A stretch of 64,000 nucleotides of DNA from Nitrospinaceae bacterium (GCA_029261455.1 JAJDBH010000116.1:1-64000), one strand, 5' to 3'; positions 18,695-29,145 are shown, counted from the first letter of the stretch. Numbers and translations: made by a program. The notes: generated by a model not told the origin, from the letters alone.

Positions 18695-20179
18695 ATGAGA
18701 GCTAGGTTATATTTGAAAATTTCATTTTTCCTGTGGATAGTTTTGGCAGGGCTCCAGCCTATTGTAGCTTCTGCAATGACTCCTCCTGCTCAGGAAGATC
18801 TGCGTTCTCGAAACTATAGGCTTAATACGTTATTCAAATATAGTGGCCTTAAAGATGTTTTAGGGAACATTGAATCTATTGTACAAATTTCAAAAAATAT
18901 TAGTGAGGATGCCTTAGCTCCAGGGCAAGGTGAATTTGCACGGGAAATTATGAACCAGGCATATTCCTCTGGTAAATTTTTCAGTGTTTTGAGGAAACCT
19001 TTTAATGAAGATTACAAACCTCAGCATGTTCACTCGGCAACTCAATGGTATAGAAGCACATTGGGAAAAAAAATATTAAAGCTTGAGGCAGAAGCGAATG
19101 ACCCCGTCAACCGGATAGCGCTGGAAGAATTCGTGAAAAAAATATCAAATACTCCTCCGAGTGAGATGCGAATAAGGTTGGTGGAGAGAATCGAGAACTC
19201 TGCTCATTTGACGAAATCCGGAAAAACGCTTTTTCTGGGGTATGTCAAATTGATGCAGCCCTTTAATAAAAATATTGATAGAAAAGAAGCTGGCAAATTT
19301 TTGAGAGTGTTAGAGAAAAGCATTACTGAACCCATGCGGGAAGTGGTTTTGCGGAGCCTGCTTTTTAGTTTTAGAAATCTTAAAGATAAAGAGATCGAAG
19401 AATATGCCCGGTTTTTAAATTCCGACTCCGGTCAGTGGTTCAACCAGAAGGTCTTCAACGGTTTTAAGAAAGGGGTTAAGCGAGCTTTATATAAAGCAGG
19501 TCTAATTCAAGTCGATTTGTTGAAAGAAATCGACTCTGGTGGACCAGATTACCCTTTGTTAAAGGACATGGTTCCACCCGGACAAAGATATCTACTGATT
19601 GGGAAACGAGATCCTTTTCAGCCTCTAGTAAACAATAAGGGGCTGGTTGTTTTTACTGAACCCGATTTACGCAGGTTTGAAGCCCGATTGTTTGGGGCCG
19701 AGTTAAAAGATATTCCACCCGTTGCCTTGCAGGTTTTTGAGGAAATTGAAGACCGACACCCCAAACTTTATAAAAAATTAAAGTACTTCGAGTTCTTGTT
19801 CAATAACCAGGAAAAACTGGAAGATCTGGAAGATGAAGAATATGCCCAGGTTGTAGCGGATTATCGCGATGCGCTGGAGAAGTCTTCTGAAATCAGAATG
19901 GATGAGTCGCCCTTGCAGGTTGACTATAATTCTCTGAGAATGACAGGAATCATCAAGAAAAAAATGGAAGCGGTGGCCATGTTCGAGATTGAGACAACCG
20001 GATATGCGGTGAAAAAAGGCGACAGGATTGGTCCTTTCTTCGGGTACGTGAAAGAAATACAGGGCGATCAGGTAATTGTGATCGAAGAGTTCAGGGATTA
20101 CCTCGGTAATATCCTGACAAATAAAAAAATTATTCAATTTTCACAGAGCACACCCATCGAGGGTAATACGAACTCATGA
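18695..20179 (+). CDS. pilP: PilP-domain protein with large DUF2059-like N-terminal module
   Basis: C-terminal GIIKKKMEAVAMFEIETTGYAVKKGDRIGPFFGYVKEIQGDQVIVIEEFRDYLG is PilP-like; N-terminal signal peptide and ATQWYRSTLGKKILKLEAEA resembling DUF2059; locus position between pilO and pilQ. Confidence 0.75.
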   Translation: MRARLYLKISFFLWIVLAGLQPIVASAMTPPAQEDLRSRNYRLNTLFKYSGLKDVLGNIESIVQISKNISEDALAPGQGEFAREIMNQAYSSGKFFSVLRKPFNEDYKPQHVHSATQWYRSTLGKKILKLEAEANDPVNRIALEEFVKKISNTPPSEMRIRLVERIENSAHLTKSGKTLFLGYVKLMQPFNKNIDRKEAGKFLRVLEKSITEPMREVVLRSLLFSFRNLKDKEIEEYARFLNSDSGQWFNQKVFNGFKKGVKRALYKAGLIQVDLLKEIDSGGPDYPLLKDMVPPGQRYLLIGKRDPFQPLVNNKGLVVFTEPDLRRFEARLFGAELKDIPPVALQVFEEIEDRHPKLYKKLKYFEFLFNNQEKLEDLEDEEYAQVVADYRDALEKSSEIRMDESPLQVDYNSLRMTGIIKKKMEAVAMFEIETTGYAVKKGDRIGPFFGYVKEIQGDQVIVIEEFRDYLGNILTNKKIIQFSQSTPIEGNTNS

Positions 20180-22095
20180 GAAAACAAATGTTCAAAAAAT
20201 CCCATTATTTAATGATAGCTTTTATTTTATTATTTTTGACTGCTTGGCCTGCAAATTCTGCAGTCCTGCTGGGAGACCATCAACAATCGTCTTCATCGGG
20301 CATTAATGGGGATAAAAGGACAGCTCCATTAATGATGTTGGCTCAAAACCAGAGCGGGGGCACAAGTAGTATGCCTTTGGGAGAAATTGTTTCTCTCAAC
20401 ACAAAAGAAGATGGGCAAAGCTCTATTGTTTCTATCGAATCTAATCAGTCTGTTCAATACACGGCGTTTAAACTTCTGAACCCGCTGCGACTCGTTTTAG
20501 ATTTCCCGAAAATGGATAAAGGAAACCTGATCAGCCGCATTCAGGTTGATAAAGGGATCGTGAATTCCATCCGCCCCATACATTTTAAAGAGGCGGGTGT
20601 ATTGCGCTTGGAAATAGTTCTCAACCAATCAGCAGACTATGAAATTAAAAAACCCTCAAAAAACAAACTAATCGTTCGTCTGCAGTCTTCAGGGAAGGCG
20701 TCAGGTCAGGAAATGGCTCAGTTTCAGCCTGTGAAGGAGACAGCTTCTTCCAATGCCCCTATGAAAAGTGACGCATTATCTACATCATCTGTAGGAGAGA
20801 AGCTTGATGCGTATGATGCTGCTAAAGATACGTGTTATCCCATGTTATATGGAAAGAAAGAAACAGTTTCTCTGGATTTTCAAAACGCGGATGTCCGTAA
20901 CCTTTTTAGAATATTTGCGGAAATAAGTGGATTCAATGTCATTCTTTCTCCTGAAGTAGGGGGTTCCGTAAATATTAGAATGATGGATGTGGCTTGGAAT
21001 GAGGCGATGGAAATTATTCTCACCAACAGCAGTCTGGGACGGGAATGCTTTGGGAACAATATTGTTCGCATTGTTACCAAAGCTGTTCTTCAGGCTGAGG
21101 ATAGCGCTCGCGTTTCTGAAAAAGCCCGCGCGGTGGCCGACAGAGCCAATGAGCGTAATGCGCAAGACCTGGTCACCGAGGTGATTCGTATTGACAATGC
21201 AGATATTACCGAACTCTCAACGAGCCTTACTGCCTTAAAGAGTAGCCGCACTGACGCTCAAATTACCGTGGACACTCGTACGAATACACTAATTATAAAT
21301 GATTTGCGTGAACATGTGGATGACATGCTTGCGACCGTAAGGGTTTTGGATGTTCCCACACCTCAGGTTTTGATTGAAGCAAAGCTTGTTGATATTACAA
21401 AAAATTTCAGCCAACAATTGGGAGTACAATGGGGCTTGACGGGTGATGTTTTTCCAAGCAACCCTAATTCTACGCTAATTTCCTCATCTACCCAGTCGAC
21501 TTCTAATTTTTTAGTGGATTTAGCGGACACTACAAAAACATCTGCTGGAAGTAATGCGGGAATCGGTCTTTTGCTGGGAGATTTGATACCGGGGATGGCA
21601 TTGAATCTCCAGCTGGAAGCTTTGGAGACCGAAAATAAAGCACGAGTACTTGCTTCCCCTAGAGTCATAGTTGCAGATAATAAGGAAGCTAGGATTGAAA
21701 GTGGAGAAACTATACCTTATCAGGTTAATTCGGCCGAGGGTAACTCCATCCAGTTTATCGATGCAGAGCTCAGTCTCAGGGTCACTCCTCATGTGACTTC
21801 TGATGGAAATGTTTATTTGACCATCGATACCACTAATAATAAAGACAGTGGAACAAGAATTCAAAATGTCCCAGTCATAACGACCAGTGAAACGCATACG
21901 GAAGTTTTAGTGGGGAATGGAGACACCACTGTTCTAGGAGGTATCTATAAAAGCAGCAAAAGTGAGAACACAGAGTCGGTCCCATTTTTCTCTAAAATAC
22001 CCATATTGGGACTATTATTTGAAAGTTATAATGATGCCGATTTGATCTCTGAGCTTATGGTGTTTATCACTCCTACCATCATTGAAACAAATTGA
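20176..22095 (+). CDS. pilQ: Type IV pilus secretin PilQ
   Basis: AMIN domain; VSLDFQNADVRNLFRIFAEISGFNVILSPEV; secretin core VLASPRVIVADNKEARIESGETIPYQ...VPFFSKIPILGLLF. Confidence 0.95.
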   Translation: MRKQMFKKSHYLMIAFILLFLTAWPANSAVLLGDHQQSSSSGINGDKRTAPLMMLAQNQSGGTSSMPLGEIVSLNTKEDGQSSIVSIESNQSVQYTAFKLLNPLRLVLDFPKMDKGNLISRIQVDKGIVNSIRPIHFKEAGVLRLEIVLNQSADYEIKKPSKNKLIVRLQSSGKASGQEMAQFQPVKETASSNAPMKSDALSTSSVGEKLDAYDAAKDTCYPMLYGKKETVSLDFQNADVRNLFRIFAEISGFNVILSPEVGGSVNIRMMDVAWNEAMEIILTNSSLGRECFGNNIVRIVTKAVLQAEDSARVSEKARAVADRANERNAQDLVTEVIRIDNADITELSTSLTALKSSRTDAQITVDTRTNTLIINDLREHVDDMLATVRVLDVPTPQVLIEAKLVDITKNFSQQLGVQWGLTGDVFPSNPNSTLISSSTQSTSNFLVDLADTTKTSAGSNAGIGLLLGDLIPGMALNLQLEALETENKARVLASPRVIVADNKEARIESGETIPYQVNSAEGNSIQFIDAELSLRVTPHVTSDGNVYLTIDTTNNKDSGTRIQNVPVITTSETHTEVLVGNGDTTVLGGIYKSSKSENTESVPFFSKIPILGLLFESYNDADLISELMVFITPTIIETN

Positions 22096-22173
22096 ACCTA
22101 GCGCAAGAACAGGTTTTAATTAAGGTTGTTAAAACAGTTCTTATGGAAATTCTCAATAAAAGATAACAGGACT

Positions 22174-23244
22174 ATGCAACGATTAAATATCGACTTGGGT
22201 GAAAGAAGCTACGATATTCTCATAGGATCAGGTCTTAGAGCACAGGTAGGGGAGTTTCTAAAGTCTGTCCTTAAACCAAGCCGGATTGTAATAATCACCC
22301 ATCCTTCGATTAACAGTCTATACGGTGAAGAAGTGGCAGATGGGTTTATCGCTCAAGGGTGGACCACCGACATCATCGAAGTCCCTGAAGGCGAATCCTC
22401 GAAGAATCTGGGTCAGGCCGAAAAATTATATGACCGACTGCTCGAATTGAATTGCGATAGAAAATCTGTTCTGGTTGCTTTAGGTGGCGGGGTGATTGGT
22501 GACCTCGTGGGTTTTGTCGCGGCAACCTATCAGAGGGGAATTCCTTTCGTACAAGTGCCAACGACTTTACTTTCTCAGGTCGACAGTAGTGTTGGAGGGA
22601 AAACAGCGGTCAATCATCCCAAGGGAAAAAATATGATTGGGGCATTTTACCAACCACGCCTGGTAGTGGCAGACCTGGAAACTCTCAGAACGCTTCCGCA
22701 GAAAGAATTTAGGGCAGGCTTGGCGGAGGTTGTTAAATATGGAGTCATCGCCGATGAGAATTTTTTTGAATTTTTAGAAACCCGCTATGAGAAAATTCTC
22801 AATCTTGACTCAGAATGCCTTTCTCATATCATAGAGACCTCCTGTTCTATAAAAGCAAGGGTGGTTGAAAAGGATGAGAGGGAAAGCCATTATCGAATGA
22901 TTCTCAATTTCGGTCATACATTTGGTCACGCTATTGAATCATTGACGGAGTACTCCCGGTTTATCCATGGAGAGGCAGTATCTATGGGTATGGTGCGCGC
23001 GGCACAGCTGTCTCATTCAGTTGGGAAATGTTCGGAAGAGACCCCGAATCGCCTGGAAGCGTTACTAAAAAATTTAGGCCTGCCGGTAGATATGCCGGAA
23101 TTGGATTCTTCAGCCGTGCTTGAATCTTTGTATCACGACAAGAAGACCATGGACCGTAAAATAAAATTTATTTTAGTTAATGATATAGGTTCTATCGAAA
23201 TCGTAGATCAAGTGTCAGAAGTGGAAATTTTAAAAGTCCTTTGA
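22174..23244 (+). CDS. aroB: 3-dehydroquinate synthase
   Basis: GGGVIGDLVGFVAATYQRGIPFVQVPTTLLSQVDSSVGGKTAVNHPKGKNMIGAFYQP; start at MQRLNIDLGERSYDILIG. Confidence 0.97.
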   Translation: MQRLNIDLGERSYDILIGSGLRAQVGEFLKSVLKPSRIVIITHPSINSLYGEEVADGFIAQGWTTDIIEVPEGESSKNLGQAEKLYDRLLELNCDRKSVLVALGGGVIGDLVGFVAATYQRGIPFVQVPTTLLSQVDSSVGGKTAVNHPKGKNMIGAFYQPRLVVADLETLRTLPQKEFRAGLAEVVKYGVIADENFFEFLETRYEKILNLDSECLSHIIETSCSIKARVVEKDERESHYRMILNFGHTFGHAIESLTEYSRFIHGEAVSMGMVRAAQLSHSVGKCSEETPNRLEALLKNLGLPVDMPELDSSAVLESLYHDKKTMDRKIKFILVNDIGSIEIVDQVSEVEILKVL

Positions 23245-23265
23245 GTCGGTTATCAGGATTAAAGC

Positions 23266-23925
23266 ATGTTAGCCAGACAAACATTTTTGAAATCAGTATT
23301 GGTTTTTATCGCATTGATATGGGTCGTCGATGCAGAAGCCGCGATTTATAAATGGAAAGATGATAAAGGTAAAACCTTTTTCACCGATGACCCCACCAAG
23401 GTTCCGGAAGCCTACCGTAAAAAACCTTTTATAAATAGTTCCTCAAAACCCAAGGAAAAAGAATTTACGGTTGATAAAGTTGATGTGCCCAGCAAAAAAG
23501 GTGACATCGAAAGTAAAAAAAAGGAAGGTGACGAGAAGGAAGGTTTAACAGAAGCGCAACGTTCTGATGCAGAAGCCATACGGGTTTATTTAAAAGTAGC
23601 TATCCCCCGATACGAAAAATATTATAAAACTCCGGCCAGTCGGCAAAAATTCGGCGTTCTAAAAGCAGAAATTGCAGAGAATGTGCCTTCAAAAAAGTCT
23701 CTTTTTGAGCAAGTCAGTAAGCACGACATTCCTTTGTTTCAAGGGATTTCAGGGTTTTTAAAAACGAGTATCGACGAAGATGAAAAAACCGAAAAATTAG
23801 TGCGTCCTTCCAAGTACACGGTCAAGAAAAGAACTTGGCTAATAATAAAGCGATTGAAATCTGAGGCTGAGCAGGAAAAACAGTTTTTGGAAAAACTTAC
23901 CGCTGCCCTCGACGAAAAAAAATAA
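23266..23925 (+). CDS. Secreted DUF4124 domain protein
   Basis: Signal peptide then AAIYKWKDDKGKTFFTDDPTKVP. Confidence 0.7.
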   Translation: MLARQTFLKSVLVFIALIWVVDAEAAIYKWKDDKGKTFFTDDPTKVPEAYRKKPFINSSSKPKEKEFTVDKVDVPSKKGDIESKKKEGDEKEGLTEAQRSDAEAIRVYLKVAIPRYEKYYKTPASRQKFGVLKAEIAENVPSKKSLFEQVSKHDIPLFQGISGFLKTSIDEDEKTEKLVRPSKYTVKKRTWLIIKRLKSEAEQEKQFLEKLTAALDEKK

Positions 23926-24061
23926 TTCTCAGTTTTATAATATAATTAAAGTCCTATACCTTTTTAGCTTCAGCGAGACATGGGGTCTTTATTGGGAAAC
24001 TGTTCTCTTTCCACTCAGTTTCCTTGCCAATCCTCAGTTGCGGGGTTAAATTGATAATGGC

Positions 24062-24079
24062 GGACGATGTAGATCGTCC
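24062..24079 (+). promoter_or_regulatory. Perfect 7-bp stem-loop GGACGAT-GTAG-ATCGTCC in the ALDH leader
   Basis: Exact inverted repeat followed by TGTCTTTT; terminator or leader element. Confidence 0.45.
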
Positions 24080-24121
24080 TGTCTTTTATAATTTTTCTGC
24101 AATCCCTTGGAGGATACGACC

Positions 24122-25609
24122 ATGGCAATCAAAACCTATAAAAATTTTATAGATGGGAAATGGGTAGCTTCTTCCAGCGGTGAGACCTTTGATAATATTA
24201 ACCCCGCTAACCATAAAGAAATTCTCGGACGTTTTCAGAAATCCAATGCAAGTGACCTGAACAAAGCCGTGAAATCAGCCGTCAAGGCTCAGGAAGGATG
24301 GAGAAACCTCCCCGCACCGAAGCGCGGAGAAATTCTTTTCCGGGTGGGTGAGTTGTTGGTCAAACATAAAGAATCGCTAGCAAAGGATATGACTCGTGAA
24401 ATGGGAAAAGTCCTTAACGAAACCCGTGGCGATGTTCAGGAGGCAATTGACCTGACCTATTACACAGCGGGAGAAGGCAGACGATTGCTAGGAGAAACCG
24501 TACCCTCTGAACTGAATAACAAGTTTTGTATGACGGTACGAATGCCGGTGGGAGTGGTGGCGGCAATCACTCCTTGGAATTTTCCCATTGCTATTCCATC
24601 CTGGAAACTGATTCCTGCTTTGGTTTGCGGTAATACCGTAGTGTTCAAGCCAGCTAGTGATACCCCTCTTTCGGCGTATCGTTTTGTGAAGCTCTTTGAA
24701 GAGGCAGGCTTGCCACCGGGAGTGCTAAACTTTGTCACCGGTTCAGGAACAGAAATCGGCGAACCTCTCATAGAGCATCACAACATCAATCTGGTTTCTT
24801 TCACTGGCTCTACAGATACCGGAGCGGTGGTGGCACATAAATGTGCATGGAACATGAAACAATATTCCCTGGAGATGGGTGGAAAAAATGCCATCATCGT
24901 GATGGACGATGCCGATCTTGACCTTGCTGTAGAAGGCGTGATTTGGGGAGCGTTTGGGACGACCGGGCAGCGGTGTACGGCTTGTAGTCGTGTCATTGTG
25001 CATAAAAAAGTTCTGAGAAAATTTACCAGCCGCCTCCTCAAGCGAACTAAAACACTTCGGCTGGGAGATGGGCTCAAAAACACCACCGATGTTGGGCCAC
25101 TGATCAACGAGGCGCAACGCCAAAAGGTTTTGAGTTATTGCAAGCTGGGTGTGGAAGAAGGTGCAAAGTTGCTTCTTGGTGGCAATGTTTATAAAAAAGG
25201 TAATTGCCGAGGTGGGTTTTTCTTTGAGCCAACGTTGTTTGCGGGGGTGTCTCCAAAGATGCGTATTGCGCAGGAAGAAATATTCGGCCCGGTGTTAAGC
25301 ATACTGGAATGCAAGAGCTTGGAGAACGCAGTGGAAATCGTCAACGACTCCAGGTTTGGCTTGTCATCGGCTATTTATACTCGGGATGTGAACCGGGCTT
25401 TTAAAGCTATTGAAAAACTCGATACAGGACTTACCTACATCAACTCTTCAACCATAGGGGCGGAAGTGCAACTGCCATTTGGAGGTACCAAGGGAACAGG
25501 CAACGGTCACCGCGAAGCCGGGACCACTGCGCTGGAAATTTTCACTGAATGGAAATCTGTTTTTGTCGATTACAGTGGGGCTCTGCAAAAAGCCCAGATA
25601 GAGGACTGA
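24122..25609 (+). CDS. Aldehyde dehydrogenase family protein
   Basis: [59 protein letters not shown] catalytic Cys; ATG preceded by GGAGG. Confidence 0.92.
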   Translation: MAIKTYKNFIDGKWVASSSGETFDNINPANHKEILGRFQKSNASDLNKAVKSAVKAQEGWRNLPAPKRGEILFRVGELLVKHKESLAKDMTREMGKVLNETRGDVQEAIDLTYYTAGEGRRLLGETVPSELNNKFCMTVRMPVGVVAAITPWNFPIAIPSWKLIPALVCGNTVVFKPASDTPLSAYRFVKLFEEAGLPPGVLNFVTGSGTEIGEPLIEHHNINLVSFTGSTDTGAVVAHKCAWNMKQYSLEMGGKNAIIVMDDADLDLAVEGVIWGAFGTTGQRCTACSRVIVHKKVLRKFTSRLLKRTKTLRLGDGLKNTTDVGPLINEAQRQKVLSYCKLGVEEGAKLLLGGNVYKKGNCRGGFFFEPTLFAGVSPKMRIAQEEIFGPVLSILECKSLENAVEIVNDSRFGLSSAIYTRDVNRAFKAIEKLDTGLTYINSSTIGAEVQLPFGGTKGTGNGHREAGTTALEIFTEWKSVFVDYSGALQKAQIED

Positions 25610-25917
25610 AAAAACCAATTTAAAAACTCCAATAGATTCGTGATTATTGATTAACGGTTTCTATGTTAGTATTCCTACCACCAGCCGCTACTCATTTTTG
25701 TAGCCACTGCCTGCAGTACTGCTGTAGTTCTTTGTGCATTAAGCAGAAGTGCCACGGAGAAAAGCTTTAACCCTAAATCCAAAAGCGCAACGGCTCTTCT
25801 CCGATCAGGAGTTGATAGACCTATCGGCGGCCTCTCTCGCTTTCACGGAGAAAAGTTATCATCCAAATTCCAGAAGCACAGCCAAACAATTATGCGGAGC
25901 AGTCTGACTCTTCACGC

Positions 25918-26682
25918 TTGAAATTTTCTATATTATCCAGCGGTAGTGGTGGTAACTCGCTTTATATTGAGGCGGATGGAAAACGTATTTTGATTGATGC
26001 CGGGCTGAGCGAAAAAAAACTCTCTCAACGCATGGCTCATATTGACCGATCCTTCAGTGGGCTGGACGCGGTGTTCGCCACGCATGAACATTCTGACCAC
26101 ATTCGCGGAATAGGTCCGCTTTTAAGGAAACATCAGCTTCAGCTTTTCACGACTGAGGGAACTTATAGACGAGCTGGCCATTCGATGGGAACGCTTCCCG
26201 GCTTCAATACAATCCGCGCTGATGAGCCGATTCAATTTGGTGAGTTGGTGGTGGAACCTTATGCCACTCCTCATGATGCAGAAGAATCGGTGGCTTTTGT
26301 CATCCATTACCGGGGGTTGCGGCTGGGACTTGCCACCGACTTGGGGCAAGTAACAACAGAGGTCAAAAATAAACTGCAAAAACTAGATGTCCTGCTCATC
26401 GAGTCTAATCACGATGTGGATATGCTGGACGCCGGACCTTATCCCTGGGTTACCAAGAGAAGAATTAAAAGCGATGTCGGGCATCTTTCCAATGAAGCCT
26501 GTGGTGAATTATTATCATCGGTCACACATTCAGGATTGCGGCTCGTCGTGTTGATGCATATGAGCGAAACTAATAATCACCCAGAACTGGCTCGGATCAC
26601 AGCTCGTCAGGCTTTGGGTCAAGACACCCCTGAATTGATTATCGCGGAACAAAATCACCCCACCCCGTTAATGGCGTTATAG
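25918..26682 (+). CDS. MBL-fold metallo-hydrolase, YycJ/WalJ-like
   Basis: MKFSILSSGSGGNSLYIE; THEHSDHIRGIGPL; LATDLGQVT; SNHDVDML; TTG start. Confidence 0.9.
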   Translation: MKFSILSSGSGGNSLYIEADGKRILIDAGLSEKKLSQRMAHIDRSFSGLDAVFATHEHSDHIRGIGPLLRKHQLQLFTTEGTYRRAGHSMGTLPGFNTIRADEPIQFGELVVEPYATPHDAEESVAFVIHYRGLRLGLATDLGQVTTEVKNKLQKLDVLLIESNHDVDMLDAGPYPWVTKRRIKSDVGHLSNEACGELLSSVTHSGLRLVVLMHMSETNNHPELARITARQALGQDTPELIIAEQNHPTPLMAL

Positions 26683-26819
26683 CAGGCGAGCGGCCGGTGG
26701 CAATTTTGCAATTGCTCTGTTTGGCGAGTAAGCAGTCATCCCGACTGAAAAAGGTTTTAGCTCCTTTATTTTTAAAGAGGCCTAGGGTGATTAACCTTCA
26801 GGGTGTGGCTCAATAATTT

Positions 26820-28130
26820 ATGAATGATATTCGAGATAAAGTAATAGGCAGTTTTTTTGGCATGGCAGTTGGCGATGCCATGGGCCGACCTGCGAAAGGG
26901 TTGAAGTCCGCCGCCGTCCAGCAGATTTTCGGAGCGATGGATGATTTTAAAGATGTGCGCCCGATTATGGGAAAGGGAATTAAAAATTATCGCATGCAAG
27001 GGCTGTATGGCGCACCTACCCAATGCGCTCTGGCAGTGGGCGATGCCTTGCTTGAAAACAAAAAACAGTTCCTGCAAAAATCGGTCAAAAACTTTCAGGA
27101 ACTTGCAAAATCCGGCCCAGAAGGTTATTTCGGGATTTACCGCAATCACTCGGCCTGTTTGTGGCGAGCGGTGGACCTGTTAGAAGGCGAACTGGTCTCA
27201 GCGCAGAACTCTTCAACCTCCTTATTTGTCAATTTGGCCGTTCCCTTGGCCCTGTTCCAAGGGAAATGGTCTAAAACTTTAGCCGGGCAATGTTTTGATG
27301 TTTGCTTGTTGATGAGTCAAAACCGGTTTGAAGTTGTGGGAACCGTACTAACTGGATTTTTAGTGACCCGGTTTTTGGCCCTGGATTCCGAAGAGAACCC
27401 TCTGGTGCCTTTAGATATTTTGCAGGAGGCGGAAGAAGTATGTCGCCAGGCAGAAGAGGAGTATCAGCAAAGATTCCCATCGTCGGAGGATGGGGGCATT
27501 AAAGGGGCAGACGCTATGAGCGGTGCCTTGAAAGGTTTAGCTGAAAAATTTCACGAACCGGATGCCCTGCAATGGCTCTGCGAATATTCTAACCCTTTCA
27601 CCAAACAAGAAATTCATCACCCTTCGCAAGGGTTTGTGATGAACTTGCTCCCTCTCGCATTATATTGCGTGCTTCATCCATCCGAACCGAATTTTGCTTC
27701 TACCCTCACGCATTCCCTGAGTCATGGTCGAGAAACGGAAATGCTGGGTGCCTTGGTGGGAGCCTGGGCCGGAGCACTGTATGGATTCGATAATATCCCG
27801 CTTTCCTGGAAAAGTGGATTGGTCAATGCGAAGGAAATCCGATTGCGAGCAGAAGCCTTGTCGGTTCGACGCGGGAAAAAAGAGCAAAAAGACCTATTCA
27901 ATATGGAATCGGGGCTGACCATCAAGGAGTTTGAAGAAGGCAAACGCAACTTGCCAAAAGGAACGAAAAAAGGGATTCAGCTAAATTCATCGGATCTCTG
28001 GGATGATGAGGAAGAGGAGTCTTCTATGCCATCGAAAGAGGATAGAGCTCAATGGAGGCAATTCCAGAAAGAAAAAACCAAATCAAAACGGGACCGCCGT
28101 AAAAATATTCCATCTTTGGACGATACTTAG
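26820..28130 (+). CDS. ADP-ribosylglycohydrolase-fold protein, probable pseudoenzyme
   Basis: GMAVGDAMGRPAKG; ETEMLGALVGAWAGALYGFDNIPLSW aligns with DraG C-terminal motif, but metal ligands are substituted. Confidence 0.75.
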   Translation: MNDIRDKVIGSFFGMAVGDAMGRPAKGLKSAAVQQIFGAMDDFKDVRPIMGKGIKNYRMQGLYGAPTQCALAVGDALLENKKQFLQKSVKNFQELAKSGPEGYFGIYRNHSACLWRAVDLLEGELVSAQNSSTSLFVNLAVPLALFQGKWSKTLAGQCFDVCLLMSQNRFEVVGTVLTGFLVTRFLALDSEENPLVPLDILQEAEEVCRQAEEEYQQRFPSSEDGGIKGADAMSGALKGLAEKFHEPDALQWLCEYSNPFTKQEIHHPSQGFVMNLLPLALYCVLHPSEPNFASTLTHSLSHGRETEMLGALVGAWAGALYGFDNIPLSWKSGLVNAKEIRLRAEALSVRRGKKEQKDLFNMESGLTIKEFEEGKRNLPKGTKKGIQLNSSDLWDDEEEESSMPSKEDRAQWRQFQKEKTKSKRDRRKNIPSLDDT

Positions 28131-28316
28131 CTGTTATTGGGCGAAAAACTGACGGAAAAACAAACCCCTTCCTCCTCCCCCTGGACTGCCAGTAACCCCT
28201 TAAATGATTGAAACTAAATGTTTAATTTTTTTGCGTTTGGGGTTACAATACGAACATCCCATAGCCTGAGTATTGGATTTTTATCCAAGGCCTTTTGAAT
28301 TTGGAAGGAGAAACCG

Positions 28317-28940
28317 GTGAATATTTTAGTTTCATTTATTTTTTGTTTGATGCTCCCTGCGGGGGTGTTGGCAGATACGAAGCCGACTGAAAATCCAGCC
28401 GCTAAACCTACCACAATGGCGAAGGCGGAAATTGCTAAAGAGCCAGCCGTTAAGTCCAATGTTCCGGCTGAAAAAAATGCAAAACAAGCCCCAGCAAAGG
28501 CCGAGAAGAAAAAACCGGAAGGACTGGTCATAGGCAAAAACCTCAAAGTAGGGATGTCTTTGGAAGAAGCGATTAAATTGCTTGGTATTCCTCGCTCCAT
28601 CAAGGTCAAGCGTGGAACGGAATCGACACTCGATAGCATTTCTATTGAATATGCTAGCCATGGAGTTATCATACATTTTCTGAATGGAAAAAGTAAAATT
28701 GAGGCTTTGGAAATTCAGCCCCAGTTTGCAGGCCGCTTTGCGGACGGTGTCAAAATGGGAGCAAAGGTTGCGACTATGATTGACAAGTATGGAGTGCCTC
28801 AATCGATGAATGCGAGCTTGGCAAGATATCCTGCAAAAGGAATATATTTCTCCCTCAAAGAAAATGTATTGATCGCGGCGCATGTCTTTGCCAAAAACAG
28901 CAAACTTCTCAGCCACCAACTCTACAAAAACCACCGCTAG
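28317..28940 (+). CDS. Secreted protein, Ala/Lys/Pro-rich linker plus SmpA/OmlA-like repeats
   Basis: Signal peptide; KVGMSLEEAIKLLGIPRSI and KMGAKVATMIDKYGVPQSM. Confidence 0.55.
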   Translation: MNILVSFIFCLMLPAGVLADTKPTENPAAKPTTMAKAEIAKEPAVKSNVPAEKNAKQAPAKAEKKKPEGLVIGKNLKVGMSLEEAIKLLGIPRSIKVKRGTESTLDSISIEYASHGVIIHFLNGKSKIEALEIQPQFAGRFADGVKMGAKVATMIDKYGVPQSMNASLARYPAKGIYFSLKENVLIAAHVFAKNSKLLSHQLYKNHR

Positions 28941-29102
28941 GCGCGGGGCCAGTGTGCAAGGGCTTTATCTAGCGAACTAACATTCTTCTCGGCTGAAAAA
29001 GCTAGTTTACCACTTCCCTATATGATCCCCCCTGATAAGGGAGGCTTTGCATAACCTATCATTTACTGGCTCACCCATCTGAATATTAAAAACTACACTA
29101 TT

Positions 29103-29145
29103 CGTCGTCGCGAGCGACTGAAAGGAGCGTGGCGATCCAGTACCG
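29103..29145. repeat. Dispersed REP-like repeat, copy 2
   Basis: CGTCGTCGCGAGCGACTGAAAGGAGCGTGGCGATCCAG. Confidence 0.7.

Noticed and set aside
28214-28934. 152-aa and 200-aa minus-strand ORFs opposite the secreted protein at 28317
   Set aside because: The + strand frame has a signal peptide and plausible domain structure; the antisense ORFs are compositionally odd shadows.
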